Assembly (NCBI RefSeq): GCF_001015055.1
Contig: NZ_BBWZ01000002.1
Coordinates: 248,001 to 312,000 of the forward strand
Length of the DNA: 64,000 bases
DNA from: Aneurinibacillus tyrosinisolvens
GTDB taxonomy: Bacteria > Bacillota > Bacilli > Aneurinibacillales > Aneurinibacillaceae
Reading direction: 5' to 3'
A program made the translations under genes and the position numbers. Of this stretch, positions 43,115 to 52,085 are shown piece after piece (the first letter of the stretch is position 1; every line of letters begins with the position of its first letter). The notes beneath the pieces were generated by a model that made no database searches, had not been told where the DNA came from, and was given only the letters and a program-made list of their open reading frames with translations.

Positions 43115-43339
43115 TTGAGAATTTTACTGCGTATCAATCAGGATGGAGTCATTCAGTTGCCGGAGTCTTACATGAGGGAGGCGGGCATCCAGCCGCTGGA
43201 TGAAGTGGAAATTGTGGAGGGGGAGGACGGCCAGCTTATGATTCGCAAATGGTCCGCCGCTGAGGAAACGCTGGCGGGCGTTGCAGAGGAAGAACTGTTG
43301 TACGGGACGGCAGAGGGGCTAGGGCGGAGCAAGGCGTGA
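43115..43339 (+). CDS. AbrB/SpoVT-fold DNA-binding-like protein
   Basis: A 74-residue protein starting at TTG 43115 after GAGGGGGGAA. The AbrB-type swapped hairpin is visible (LRINQDGVIQLPESYMREAGIQPLDEVEI, then GQLMIRKW), followed by an acidic tail. Its end overlaps the comFA GTG by four bases, so the two are translationally coupled. It could be a small regulator of the competence gene or an orphan antitoxin-like protein; no toxin follows. Confidence 0.7.
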   Translation: MRILLRINQDGVIQLPESYMREAGIQPLDEVEIVEGEDGQLMIRKWSAAEETLAGVAEEELLYGTAEGLGRSKA

Positions 43340-44910
43340 CAGCGGAATCTGAAAAAGACAAGCTCCATGAATGGCTAAAGGGACGGGCACTTCTTGAGGA
43401 AGAAGTATGGTGGATGGTCCATTCACTGACACATAACAGCCATCTTTTTGAACGGGTAGAAATCGAAAGGTTGATAGAGCAGCTTACCGCAGAGGGAAAG
43501 ATTGAACGGAAACAGGGAGTAGAACGGGTCCGGCAGCAAGAAGGGGGAGGAGAGGGCATCCTCCCTTTTTTCTATTCGCTGTGTAGAAAGTGGCAGCAAC
43601 TGCGAGAGGGTGATGCCGCCTCAAGTGTGTACGTGTGTAACAGGTGCGGTGCTTCGGGAGACTGGATTCATGAGGTGTACTGTCACCGCTGCCAGGGGTT
43701 GTGCGGGTATTGCCGTCGCTGCCTGTCGATGGGAAGAAGCAGCTGCTGTGCGCCATACTATTTGATCCCGGCCGGTACGGATCGTGAGCGGGTTTCATCT
43801 TCAGGCACCGCTGTTTCTTCTGTGCTTGCGCAGTATCCTTCGCTTACGCCTGCCCAGCGTACGGCGGCGGAGAGGACGCTTGATTTCTATGAAGCTGGCA
43901 CCGGGGCTGGCGATGAATTTCTCGTCTGGGCGGTGTGCGGCGCCGGTAAAACGGAAGTGATGTTTCCGCTCCTCCACCATGTGCTCTCGCGGGGAGAGAG
44001 CATTCTGTGGGCAACACCAAGGCGCGATGTTGTGCTTGAACTGGGGCCCCGGCTGAAGAAGGCGTTTCCTTCCTGCGAGGTGAGCGTGCTGTACGGCAAG
44101 TCGCCGGAAAAGTGGTCCGCTGCCCCGCTTGTTGTGGCAACGACGCACCAGGCTCTCCGTTTCTACCGGCGGTTTGATGTCGTGATTATTGATGAGGTAG
44201 ATGCGTTTCCGTATACGGCGGACGAGATGCTGCCTTTTGCAGTCCACCGCGCGAGGAAACTACCCGGAAAAACGGTGTATCTTACTGCTACACCGCGTGC
44301 CTGCCACCTGTCGGCCATGAAAAAGCCGCATCATCACTCGCTTTATTTGCCCCATGAGAAAATCCCGGTTCGCTATCATGGGCACCGTCTACCTGTGCCA
44401 ACAATGCACCGGGAAAGGAATTTAAACGATCGTTTAACAGCGAAAAAGCCGATTTATACGCTCGTTCAATTCTTTGAGCACCTGAAAGAGACGGATTCAC
44501 CTGCCTTTGTTTTTGTTCCGGCGATTCGGATGCTGCCTGTAATGAAATCGTATTTGGTTGCGCTCGATAAAGAATGGGAGGGGAAGGTTGAGACGGTGCA
44601 CGCTTCGGATCCGGAGCGAGAGGAGAAGGTGATGGCGATGCGGGAGGGGAAGGTGCGCATTCTACTGACGACGACGATTATGGAAAGAGGAGTAACAATT
44701 CCGCGGATTTCCGTGTTTGTCTGCTGTGCGGACGCTCCGGTTTTTGATGAGGCGGCTCTTGTTCAAATTGCGGGGCGCGCGGGCCGTTCTGCCGCGTTTC
44801 CAGATGGGGAGGTTGTCTTTGTGGGGAAGGAGAAGACGCCGGCGATGAAGGCGGCGGTGAGGCAGATTGAGGAGATGAACCGGCTGGCGGAGAAGGCGGG
44901 GTATGTTTGA
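43336..44910 (+). CDS. comFA: ComFA late competence DNA helicase
   Basis: A 524-residue superfamily 2 helicase that powers uptake of transforming DNA at the membrane. An N-terminal four-cysteine zinc finger (CNRCGASGDWIHEVYCHRCQ and CGYCRRC, ~residues 97-135) precedes Walker A AVCGAGKTEVMF (~197), the DEVD box VIIDEVDAFPY (~282) and helicase motif VI in QIAGRAGRSAAFPDG (~476-490). The GTG start overlaps the preceding gene. In Bacillus comFC follows directly; here comFC is 18 kb away. Confidence 0.92.
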   Translation: MTAESEKDKLHEWLKGRALLEEEVWWMVHSLTHNSHLFERVEIERLIEQLTAEGKIERKQGVERVRQQEGGGEGILPFFYSLCRKWQQLREGDAASSVYVCNRCGASGDWIHEVYCHRCQGLCGYCRRCLSMGRSSCCAPYYLIPAGTDRERVSSSGTAVSSVLAQYPSLTPAQRTAAERTLDFYEAGTGAGDEFLVWAVCGAGKTEVMFPLLHHVLSRGESILWATPRRDVVLELGPRLKKAFPSCEVSVLYGKSPEKWSAAPLVVATTHQALRFYRRFDVVIIDEVDAFPYTADEMLPFAVHRARKLPGKTVYLTATPRACHLSAMKKPHHHSLYLPHEKIPVRYHGHRLPVPTMHRERNLNDRLTAKKPIYTLVQFFEHLKETDSPAFVFVPAIRMLPVMKSYLVALDKEWEGKVETVHASDPEREEKVMAMREGKVRILLTTTIMERGVTIPRISVFVCCADAPVFDEAALVQIAGRAGRSAAFPDGEVVFVGKEKTPAMKAAVRQIEEMNRLAEKAGYV

Positions 44911-44919
44911 AAATTAGTG

Positions 44920-45002
44920 AAAGAAAAGCAATAAAGGGACTGCTTTGCCTGTGATGTTAAAACATACCATAGTAGTTGCAGCAAAGTAGCCCCTCTTTTA
45001 CA
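44920..45002 (+). terminator. Probable imperfect terminator after comFA
   Basis: AAAGGGACTGCTTTGC / GCAAAGTAGCCCCTCTTTT forms a long imperfect hairpin with a large loop (44932-45000) and a TTTT end. A related sequence (AGTAGTTGCAAGCATAAGAG) recurs near 49060, so it may instead be an end of an old insertion. Confidence 0.45.
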
Positions 45003-45122
45003 ATGGGCTGACGAGAGAAAGAAGGAGGCGTCGTATAAATTATACGGAAAGGAAAGTCATGCAAAAGTAAAAAGGGATTCATATAGAAAAGATATTGTTT
45101 ATTTATATTGGGGGGAGTAGTG

Positions 45123-46451
45123 GTGGAAGGCAAGACAAAGGGAAGGAAAAAAGAATACATACCTGAGAATGTTAAAAAATTTATGGAAGGAATAAATAGT
45201 TATCATTTATTCATACCTATGTTTGTGTACTTCATTGGTTTTGTTTTTGTACAGGGTATGATAATGCCCTTTACCCAAAATATAAGCTTGAACCTTTTTG
45301 ATATAATTTTTCAATTTATGCCCGTTTCTTTTAATTTCTATATTTTGAATGGAATCGTTTATACGGCTGTTTGTTGTATCGCAATCTTACTTGGGTTTAT
45401 ATTTTGGCCAATTGCTCGCCGTCTGAACATGTCCTTTTTAGTTGCTTATTATAAATCTAAAAGGAAAAAAGGTCGCGGTACAAAGAGGTCGGTTAAAGGA
45501 ATAGTCTTATTTTTAATTGAGGTTTTTTTAACACTTTTATCATTTCTGTTTTACTTCGTATACCTTCTTTATATTGGGTATATAAAAAAGCCAATCTTTG
45601 GAGAATATTTTATTTTAATCTTAATCGGGTACAATTCTTTATTATTTTTAGCGTATAGAATTTTATATGAATTGGCCAAGGTGAAAATAAGAATAGGTGT
45701 AAAAGAGAACGAAAAGAAAGAGGAAATAAGAATAGGTAACTATTTTTATATACTACTTGCGGCTCTTACCATAGCAGGTCATGCTTTTATGCAGGGGTTT
45801 ATTGTTCATATGGACAAAATAGCACTAGCTGAGGAGGAAAAAGGAAGTTATAAGTTAGCGTCAATCTACACGGATAAGGAAACTCCTTCTACCTATTTAA
45901 AGATAGACATATCTAAAGATTTTTTTGTTGGGTATGATACAAAGTTGGAGCGTATTGTTCTTACTCCTATGAGCCAGATTAAAAGAATAGATATAGTGGG
46001 CGTAAAGAAAACTCATCCATTGGTAAAGTATGATAAAAAAATCCACGATGCTACTCTGGAAAAGGAAAAAATTAAAGCACTGGCTACTGTAGAACGATAT
46101 TACGGTTATAGGCTGGATAAGAAAAAAGGACATAGCGAGGAATGGTTAGAGTTATTGTCACACCAATACTATTCAAAGCAACTAAATATGATTTCCCCAG
46201 AGCTATTAAAAAAAGTATGGACTAGCAAAAATGAAATTAATGGAGTAAATATTAATGATTTAATAGGTTTCGAGATGTCGATACCAAAGGAAATAAAGGA
46301 TAATAAGGAAAACCTTGCTTATAATATATACGTTATACAATACGAAAAGAAAAAGACTTCTGGAATAAAATACTTTTTGATAAAGGAAAATGACAAGTGG
46401 AAAATCGATTCAGTTATAATTGATAAAAATCCATTTGTGTTTGAGTACTAG
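45123..46451 (+). CDS. Multi-pass membrane protein of unknown function
   Basis: About 442 residues from GTG 45123 after GGGGGGAG. Six hydrophobic segments fill the first ~230 residues, with a strongly basic cytoplasmic loop (KSKRKKGRGTKRSVKG). A ~210-residue soluble C-terminal domain, predicted outside, follows. Its AT content (~70%) is far above comFA next door, indicating acquired DNA. I do not recognise a family. It is the first gene of the block that separates comFA from comFC. Confidence 0.6.
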   Translation: MEGKTKGRKKEYIPENVKKFMEGINSYHLFIPMFVYFIGFVFVQGMIMPFTQNISLNLFDIIFQFMPVSFNFYILNGIVYTAVCCIAILLGFIFWPIARRLNMSFLVAYYKSKRKKGRGTKRSVKGIVLFLIEVFLTLLSFLFYFVYLLYIGYIKKPIFGEYFILILIGYNSLLFLAYRILYELAKVKIRIGVKENEKKEEIRIGNYFYILLAALTIAGHAFMQGFIVHMDKIALAEEEKGSYKLASIYTDKETPSTYLKIDISKDFFVGYDTKLERIVLTPMSQIKRIDIVGVKKTHPLVKYDKKIHDATLEKEKIKALATVERYYGYRLDKKKGHSEEWLELLSHQYYSKQLNMISPELLKKVWTSKNEINGVNINDLIGFEMSIPKEIKDNKENLAYNIYVIQYEKKKTSGIKYFLIKENDKWKIDSVIIDKNPFVFEY

Positions 46452-46485
46452 CAATAACAAAACATAAGGGCTGGCTCAGAGGAAA

Positions 46486-46655
46486 ATGCCCGGAAAAACA
46501 GTTTGTCTTACTGCTATGCCGTGTGCCTATCGCCTCCCAATGCACCGGGAAAAGAATTTAAACGATCGTTTAACGACGAAAAAGACGATTTATACGTTCT
46601 TTTAATTCCTTCAGCACCTGAAAGAAACAAACTCGCTTACTTTTTTTTACGTATC
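46486..46655 (+). pseudogene. comFA relic 1 (degenerate helicase fragment)
   Basis: Translates with stops as MPGKTVCLTAMPCAYRLP, then MHREKNLNDRLTTKKTIYTFF and LKETNS, matching ComFA residues ~310-395 (LPGKTVYLTATPRACHL, MHRERNLNDRLTAKKPIYTLV, LKETDS). An internal piece of ~105 bases is missing, and an in-frame stop breaks it. The 16-bp palindrome TTAAACGATCGTTTAA (46558-46573) is unchanged. Confidence 0.8.
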
Positions 46656-46701
46656 ATAAGAAGTAAAGGAAGATAAACATACATGGGGAGGTCAACTCGC
46701 G

Positions 46702-46953
46702 ATGCAGGAAGATCAAACCTTGAAAAAAGCAATGGATGAATGGGACAGAGTGAGTCAAGACCCTGAAGTTTTGCTTGCTTACGAAGCCCGGCGGAAAGCG
46801 TTATTGGATGAGTTGTCCGCTTTAAAAAGAGTCGAAAAACGTGGGGTTGTCAAGGTAGTCTTAAGAATGATACGTAAAGGTATGGATAACGAAACCATAG
46901 CCGAATTAACAGAGCTCACACAGGAAGAAATTGAACAGTTTTGCAGAGAATAA
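46702..46953 (+). CDS. Free-standing Rpn C-terminal-domain protein (diverged)
   Basis: An 83-residue protein from ATG 46702 (GGGGAGG upstream). It aligns along its length with the Rpn C-terminal domain: LKKAMDEWDRVSQDPEVLLAYEARRKALLDELSALK matches LQEAMEKWEDLSRDPEAIREYEARHKALMDQLSAIK, and VLRMIRKGMDNETIAELTELTQEEI matches the tail. It has no GIEK repeat. Divergence with full reading-frame retention indicates selection as a separate gene. It lies ~240 bases before the OLD-type gene; a link is possible but unproven. Confidence 0.75.
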   Translation: MQEDQTLKKAMDEWDRVSQDPEVLLAYEARRKALLDELSALKRVEKRGVVKVVLRMIRKGMDNETIAELTELTQEEIEQFCRE

Positions 46954-46959
46954 AAATAC

Positions 46960-46998
46960 ACCCTGGTTGGGCACTCCAAAGCCAGGGTTTTATTTTTG
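46960..46998 (+). terminator. Intrinsic terminator after the 46702 gene
   Basis: ACCCTGG / CCAGGGT stem (extended by T/A pairs) with TTTATTTTTG tail. Confidence 0.8.
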
Positions 46999-47189
46999 AA
47001 ATAGGTTTAGAGCAGGAAAAAACAGAAAAGGGAAAGGAAATTTGCTGTCTTTGTTATATATCATAAAAGATACTTTTACGAATAGTGGTTAATTAGTTAT
47101 GACCAGGCTAAAAGTTAAAAAAATGTGAATAAGAAGGTTATCTGGAAAAAAATGAAGAATTATATTGTTATAAGGGGGGATTTATTTTC

Positions 47190-48986
47190 ATGAAGCTAAA
47201 TAACTTTACAATACGAAACTTTAAAGGAATCAAGGAGCTTTTTATAGACGTTGAGAACATTTCTATTATAATCGGTCCAAATAATTGTAGTAAGAGTACC
47301 ATTCTTCAAGCATTAAATCAATTTGGAAGTAAGGAACAGCAGCTTGATAGGAGTTTGTATCATAAGCATGATACTACTCAACCTATTAGCTTCCATGCGA
47401 CATTCACCGAATTAACTGATGAAGAGATAGAAATGCACGGAATTCGCAACTCCATACATATCGATTCTGGAAGTTTTATCGTCAGATCTATATATAAAGA
47501 AGGACAAAATGTGGAGCGTGCCTCTAAGACATCTGGTCCCCAGACCCATGACCTTGGGCAAGATGGTTGGGATGGGAGATTAGGTGGAGGGAGGAACGGT
47601 TCACACTTTCTGAACGTTTTTCCAGAAGTTATATATATTCCTGCTGTTAAAGATGCTAATGATGAACTTAAGGAAAAGTCCGCTCATATGAAGACCCTCT
47701 TTAGTCTTTATAAGAGTGTAGTACAAGGTTTAGAAGAGTACCAGGAAGCATATGAAAAAACTCAATTACTTCAGCAAAGGATAAATGACCATAACGATGA
47801 AAAAATAAAATACTTCGAAGAGGAAGTAAAAGAGTTCTTAAAAGATGTGACATCAACAGATGTTAAATTTAAAGTAAATGTTAGTCCTCTAGATGAAATT
47901 GTGAGTACATCGCTTGTAACAAATTTCAATTATAACGGCCTGGATACTACACTTGGTCATCAAGGAAATGGTGTGCAGAGAACATTTATTTTATCTATTT
48001 TTAAGGGGTTCAAAAAATATAAAAGAAGATTTGAAACAGAGGAGATGGAAAATAGCAGACCTCTTATTATTGCCCTTGAAGAGCCTGAGTTATATTTACA
48101 TCCTCATCTAGCTAGGATTTTCAAGGATACATTATACAGTTTGGCAGATGACGGCTTCTTCCAGGTGATTGCTACATCACATTCACCTAACTTTGTAGAT
48201 TTATCTAAACCAAATCGAACCCTTGCAAAGCTATGTTTAAACGGAAATAACGATGTTTGCTTAGAACAGGTTAATTCAGACGTATACGGTCTACCTGTCC
48301 AAGAAAAGGAACGATTTCAAGCGCTCTTAAAATTTAATCCTTATGTAAATGAAGTATTTTTCGCGGACAGAGTAATATTAGTTGAAGGGGATACGGAAGT
48401 AATAGCTCTTAAAGTTATAGGGGAAAAGCTAGTGGAAAATGGATTATTAAATTCAGAAGACTATTATAAAACTTCTGTTGTCAACTGTAGTGGGAAAGGA
48501 ACGATGTATGTGTTACTAAACGTTCTGAATAATTTTGGTATAAAATATACAGTAATTCATGATTATGATATAACCGAATATGATAAAAAAGGTAGAAGGA
48601 GAAATAGCAGTTCCTTAAGGTCTACTTTGACTTTGAACCACAAGTTGGAAAAGTTAACTTTCGCACGAGGGAATAAAAAATTTGTTTTTCAATATACATT
48701 TGAAGCAGAAATGCCTGAAGAATATGAAAAGGGATCATCAAAATCTTTCTCAGCGTATGAATTTTTAAATAGAAAAGAGCTTGGTGAATTGCCTGTTGGA
48801 ATATTAGAAATAATAAAAGCTGCTTATGGAGTAGCAACAGTTGAACCGGATCACAGGAACGAAACCCTAGTAACCCTTTATGGCTGGGAGGAAATGAAAC
48901 AAGCTTTGGAGGAATGGACTGAACCCAGGGAAGAGGAATTTTTAATTAGATTATGGGAGGAAGAGGAAAACCCTACAATAGTTTAG
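47190..48986 (+). CDS. OLD-family ATPase with TOPRIM nuclease domain
   Basis: A 598-residue protein: ABC-type ATPase (residues 1-~370) followed by a TOPRIM nuclease domain (~385-560). The P-loop reads GPNNCSKST where GPNNSGKST is usual, so the invariant second Gly is Ser. Walker B is LIIALEEPELYLHPHL with the H-switch ATSHSPNFVDL. TOPRIM marks are VILVEGDTEVIAL and VIHDYD. Stand-alone OLD proteins (class 1) act in phage interference; no UvrD-like GajB gene follows, so it is not Gabija. ATG follows GGGGGGAT. AT-rich, like 45123. Confidence 0.85.
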   Translation: MKLNNFTIRNFKGIKELFIDVENISIIIGPNNCSKSTILQALNQFGSKEQQLDRSLYHKHDTTQPISFHATFTELTDEEIEMHGIRNSIHIDSGSFIVRSIYKEGQNVERASKTSGPQTHDLGQDGWDGRLGGGRNGSHFLNVFPEVIYIPAVKDANDELKEKSAHMKTLFSLYKSVVQGLEEYQEAYEKTQLLQQRINDHNDEKIKYFEEEVKEFLKDVTSTDVKFKVNVSPLDEIVSTSLVTNFNYNGLDTTLGHQGNGVQRTFILSIFKGFKKYKRRFETEEMENSRPLIIALEEPELYLHPHLARIFKDTLYSLADDGFFQVIATSHSPNFVDLSKPNRTLAKLCLNGNNDVCLEQVNSDVYGLPVQEKERFQALLKFNPYVNEVFFADRVILVEGDTEVIALKVIGEKLVENGLLNSEDYYKTSVVNCSGKGTMYVLLNVLNNFGIKYTVIHDYDITEYDKKGRRRNSSSLRSTLTLNHKLEKLTFARGNKKFVFQYTFEAEMPEEYEKGSSKSFSAYEFLNRKELGELPVGILEIIKAAYGVATVEPDHRNETLVTLYGWEEMKQALEEWTEPREEEFLIRLWEEEENPTIV

Positions 48987-49315
48987 TATTTGTTGGAATC
49001 TGTTTCGATTTATCTTTTACATTTACATAAAATTAATACATAACTAATTATTCCAAAGTAGTTGCAAGCATAAGAGCTTCTCTTTTGCAGAATGCACTTC
49101 TAGGGACCAACGTTTAACATAGAATTAACATTTGGCAAAAAAGCAGTAAGATGAAGGGGTTCAACATTGGTTGAAGCCCTTTAAAATGTAGGTGTGGAAT
49201 TCTTAGACTACACCTCGAATTTTCTTAAAATTTAATTACTATTGTCATGGTCCATTTTTCATTGTAGAATAGTATTAATCTTGGAATATTTATCCTAAAA
49301 CAAAATAGCACTTCG
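48987..49315. other. Non-coding AT-rich stretch with small hairpins
   Basis: No gene is seen in ~330 bases. Present are a possible terminator (GGGGTTCAAC / GTTGAAGCCCT, 49156-49182) and a small hairpin (GGTGTGG / CTACACC, 49191-49216). AGTAGTTGCAAGCATAAGAG near 49060 resembles sequence after comFA. The promoter of the downstream riboswitch probably lies near 49260-49315. Confidence 0.5.
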
Positions 49316-49398
49316 ATAATAGCAAACCCATCGAGAGGTGGGGACGCAAAGCCACGGGTCCAACGGTTAAAGAAACCAGGATAGCCGGGTTGCCGAAA
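49316..49398 (+). ncRNA. c-di-GMP-I (GEMM-I) riboswitch 1
   Basis: The conserved GEMM core is clear: AGCAAACCCATCGAGAGGTG, GGGACGCAAAGCCACGGGTC and GGATAGCCGGGTTGCCG, with the P1 closing pair GCAAACC/GGGTTGCC. An intrinsic terminator follows at 49434-49462. The next gene in sense is the acetamidase at 49767, beyond an inserted palindromic element. Confidence 0.92.
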
Positions 49399-49399
49399 A

Positions 49400-49464
49400 G
49401 TCTCTGAATTAAAAAGATATGTAGAGTTAGTCAGAGCTGATCCGGTAGAGGATTAGCTTTTTTT
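49400..49464 (+). terminator. Expression platform/terminator of riboswitch 1
   Basis: AGCTGATCC / GGATTAGCT with a 6-base loop and T7 (49435-49462). CTCTGA (49402) can pair with TCAGAG (49430), giving a competing structure that would overlap the terminator arm. Confidence 0.75.
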
Positions 49465-49737
49465 ATCGTTAAACAAAGTGTGTGTTGCTTTAAAGTGCTA
49501 AAGGGAATTACTATCATGGGACCGTGCGGTCCCAAAGTCAAAGAAAAACATCGCGGGCGATGACGGCTCTTTTCTTTCCCCCTGTGGAGCGTGTCGAACA
49601 TAGGGCGAAAAAGACCGGCAATTGTCTCCATCATTGAGATACCCAGATGTTTTGCCGGTCCGCCCGGCGTGAGACTAAGCGGCCGTCCAGCTTCCAGAAG
49701 GGGAAAGGACGAGCGGCATGCCCGCGATGTTTTTCTT
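49465..49737 (-). repeat. Dispersed palindromic element, copy 2 (inverted)
   Basis: Reverse complement of the 27514-27790 element at roughly 90% identity by eye. It has the same terminal inverted repeats (AAGAAAAACATCGCGGGC at 49541, mirrored at 49720-49737) and the GGGACCGTGCGGTCCC hairpin (49518-49533). It sits exactly between the riboswitch 1 terminator and the acetamidase ribosome site. Confidence 0.85.
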
Positions 49738-49766
49738 ATTGATTACAAAAAATGGAGGGTAAGAAG

Positions 49767-50663
49767 ATGAGAATTCCTAAAGAGCAAGTTGTCCTGAAAA
49801 TGTCGCCCCGAAACAAAGAAGTAGCCAGTACGGATTCAGGAAGTGTCGTCACTTTCGAAACATGCGATTGCTTCAGCAATCAAATCCAGCAGGAAGATCA
49901 GCCATTTAGCTCGGTTGGATGGGACTTAATTAATCCGGCAACAGGTCCCCTGTATGTTAACGGAGCTGAACCCGGTGATGTGTTAAAAGTAAAAATTCTC
50001 GATATCAAAATCGAAGACAAAGGCGTCATGACGACTGCGCCGAAAATGGGCGTTCTCGGTGACATCATTCCAGAGGAAAAAACAAAAGTAATTTCCATTA
50101 AGGATGGCAAGGCGCTCTTCAACGACAAGATTCAAATCCCTGTAAAACCGATGATCGGGGTTATCGGTACCGCGCCGAAAACAGAAGAAATCCCAACAGG
50201 GACGCCGGGAGCGCACGGCGGAAATATGGACTGCAAACGGATCGTAAAAGGGGCCACCTTATATCTGCCGGTGAATGTTCCCGGAGCCTTGCTGTCAATG
50301 GGCGATCTGCATGCGGTTATGGGTGACGGTGAAATTGTCATCTGCGGACTTGAGATTCCCGGTGAGATTACCGTTGAAGTTTCTGTTCTGAAGGATCAAT
50401 CTTTACCGCTGCCTATGCTGGTTGAAGGTGAAAATGTGATGGCGATCGCCTCAGCGGAAACGTTAGATGAAGCAGCGAAAATGGCCACAGTCAACATGCA
50501 TTCTTTTTTAGTAGAGAACTTGAAAATGAGTGTAGAAGAAGCGGGAATGTTATTATCTCTTGTGGGGGATTTAAGGATATGCCAGGTTGTCGATCCTTTA
50601 ATGACAGCGCGCATGGAGTTCCCTCTATCGATTTTAGATCAATATGAATATAAACTGGGCTAA
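49767..50663 (+). CDS. Acetamidase/formamidase family protein
   Basis: A 298-residue member of the FmdA/AmdA family of small-amide hydrolases. Family segments are FETCDCFSNQI, NPATGPLYVNGAEPGDVLKV (~residues 52-71), PKMGVLGD and GTPGAHGGNMDCKRI (~150-164, metal/active-site region), and GDLHAVMGDGEI. ATG 49767 has GGAGGG before it; an ATG at 49752 overlaps that site and is less likely. The permease gene follows 21 bases later. It probably releases ammonia from an imported amide; the exact substrate is unknown. Confidence 0.9.
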   Translation: MRIPKEQVVLKMSPRNKEVASTDSGSVVTFETCDCFSNQIQQEDQPFSSVGWDLINPATGPLYVNGAEPGDVLKVKILDIKIEDKGVMTTAPKMGVLGDIIPEEKTKVISIKDGKALFNDKIQIPVKPMIGVIGTAPKTEEIPTGTPGAHGGNMDCKRIVKGATLYLPVNVPGALLSMGDLHAVMGDGEIVICGLEIPGEITVEVSVLKDQSLPLPMLVEGENVMAIASAETLDEAAKMATVNMHSFLVENLKMSVEEAGMLLSLVGDLRICQVVDPLMTARMEFPLSILDQYEYKLG

Positions 50664-50684
50664 CGAGTGAAGGGGAGTACGATT

Positions 50685-52001
50685 ATGCTTGATAGGGTTC
50701 TTGGAAAATGGCTGCTTTTATTGACGGGCTATGCGACAGTAGTAGCCTCCGGATTTATGATTGGAGTGGGGGGTGCTGCGAAAGAAGCAGGTCCGCTCGC
50801 TTGTCTTTCTTATTTCATTGTGGGTGGATTAGCCACCTTCGCAGCAGCCTTTGTTTTTTCAGAGTTAGCTACGATGTTTCCGAAGTGTGGGGGAATATGG
50901 GAGTATACGAAACAATCATTTGGAGAAGAACATCCTTTTTCCTTCATGGTTGGCTGGATTTACTGGTTCGCTTTGTTGTTTGGGTTAAATGTGGAGCTAG
51001 TTTCAGTAGGGATTTACGTTCATGAATTAATTCCTTCCGTTCCTCAGTGGACAGGGGCGCTGTGTACGGCCATATTATTCCTTATTTTTAACTATGTTGG
51101 TGTAAAGCTATCCACGATTGTAGAGGCAGGCTTTGGTATCATTCTTATTGTGTCATCCGCAATGTTTATTATTTTAGGAATTGGGCAGCTTAAACCGGAA
51201 TTGTATTCTAATTTTGCGCCAAATGGAACGTTCTTGCCGCTTCTCAAAACATTGCCTTTCGTTGTGATTGCTTTCTGTGGCTTTGAAGTCGTCGCCACGT
51301 TAGCGGAAGAGTCGAAAAACCCGGAAAAAGATATTCCAAAAGCTCTCATCGGCGCTGCTGCGTTCCTGACGATTCTTTTTGGAGGCTTCGCCACCGTATT
51401 GTTTGGGCTGCTGCCTTCTGCTGAATTGTCCGGACAGGCTCCGCTGCTTAAAGCGGGGGGAATGATCTTTGGCGGCATTGGATTAGCCTGGCTTTCTATC
51501 CAGAGTTTTGCCGGTTCCATGAGTACCGTAAACGGTGGCGTAATGGGGCAAACAAGGATTATGTATGCTATGGCACGGGAAGGCTGGTTCCACCCTGTGT
51601 TTGCCAGAGTCGATGAAAAACATAACATTCCTAAAGGGGCGCTTTATTTTACAGGGTTCTCCATGATTTTGGTTTCTATTTTGCCGACCATTACAGAAAG
51701 AGCCTGGGTATGGGCAGGATTTCTGGGCGTTTTCGGATATGCGTCATGTTATATCATCGCTTGCTTCCTACTCATTTATTTGAGAAGAAAATACCCTGAG
51801 ATGAGAAGGCCGTACCGTGTTCCCTTATACCCACTAACCCCGATTATTGGGATTGTACTCTACTCGCTGGCCATTATTTTCTCCGGATGGGAAATTATTC
51901 TGGTTGGTGTAATCTGGTGTCTTATAGGTGTCGCTTATTATTATATTTTTGGGAGAACAACTCGAAAGAAGTACCTTAAAAACAATACAGTAGATATGTA
52001 A
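50685..52001 (+). CDS. APC superfamily amino acid/amide permease
   Basis: A 438-residue transporter with about 12 membrane segments. APC marks are the TM1 motif GYATVVASGFMIGVGGAAKEAGP (~residues 17-39) and the consensus loop between TM2 and TM3 (ATMFPKCGGIWEYTKQSFGEEHPFS). ATG 50685 follows AAGGGGAG. It is adjacent to the acetamidase, so it likely imports the amide or a related amino compound. Confidence 0.85.
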   Translation: MLDRVLGKWLLLLTGYATVVASGFMIGVGGAAKEAGPLACLSYFIVGGLATFAAAFVFSELATMFPKCGGIWEYTKQSFGEEHPFSFMVGWIYWFALLFGLNVELVSVGIYVHELIPSVPQWTGALCTAILFLIFNYVGVKLSTIVEAGFGIILIVSSAMFIILGIGQLKPELYSNFAPNGTFLPLLKTLPFVVIAFCGFEVVATLAEESKNPEKDIPKALIGAAAFLTILFGGFATVLFGLLPSAELSGQAPLLKAGGMIFGGIGLAWLSIQSFAGSMSTVNGGVMGQTRIMYAMAREGWFHPVFARVDEKHNIPKGALYFTGFSMILVSILPTITERAWVWAGFLGVFGYASCYIIACFLLIYLRRKYPEMRRPYRVPLYPLTPIIGIVLYSLAIIFSGWEIILVGVIWCLIGVAYYYIFGRTTRKKYLKNNTVDM

Positions 52002-52085
52002 CGACAAGCCGAGTATTATTTCAGACGCTCACCGAGAAAGTGACCTCAATGGAAACAAAATATGATTGATTGTGAGAGGTAATTT

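Noticed and set aside
43801-44247. Long minus-strand frames opposite comFA
   Set aside because: They are shadows of a GC-rich helicase gene, without ribosome sites or recognisable domains.
47190-48986. OLD protein as part of a Gabija system
   Set aside because: No UvrD-like GajB gene follows; the next 700 bases hold no protein gene.
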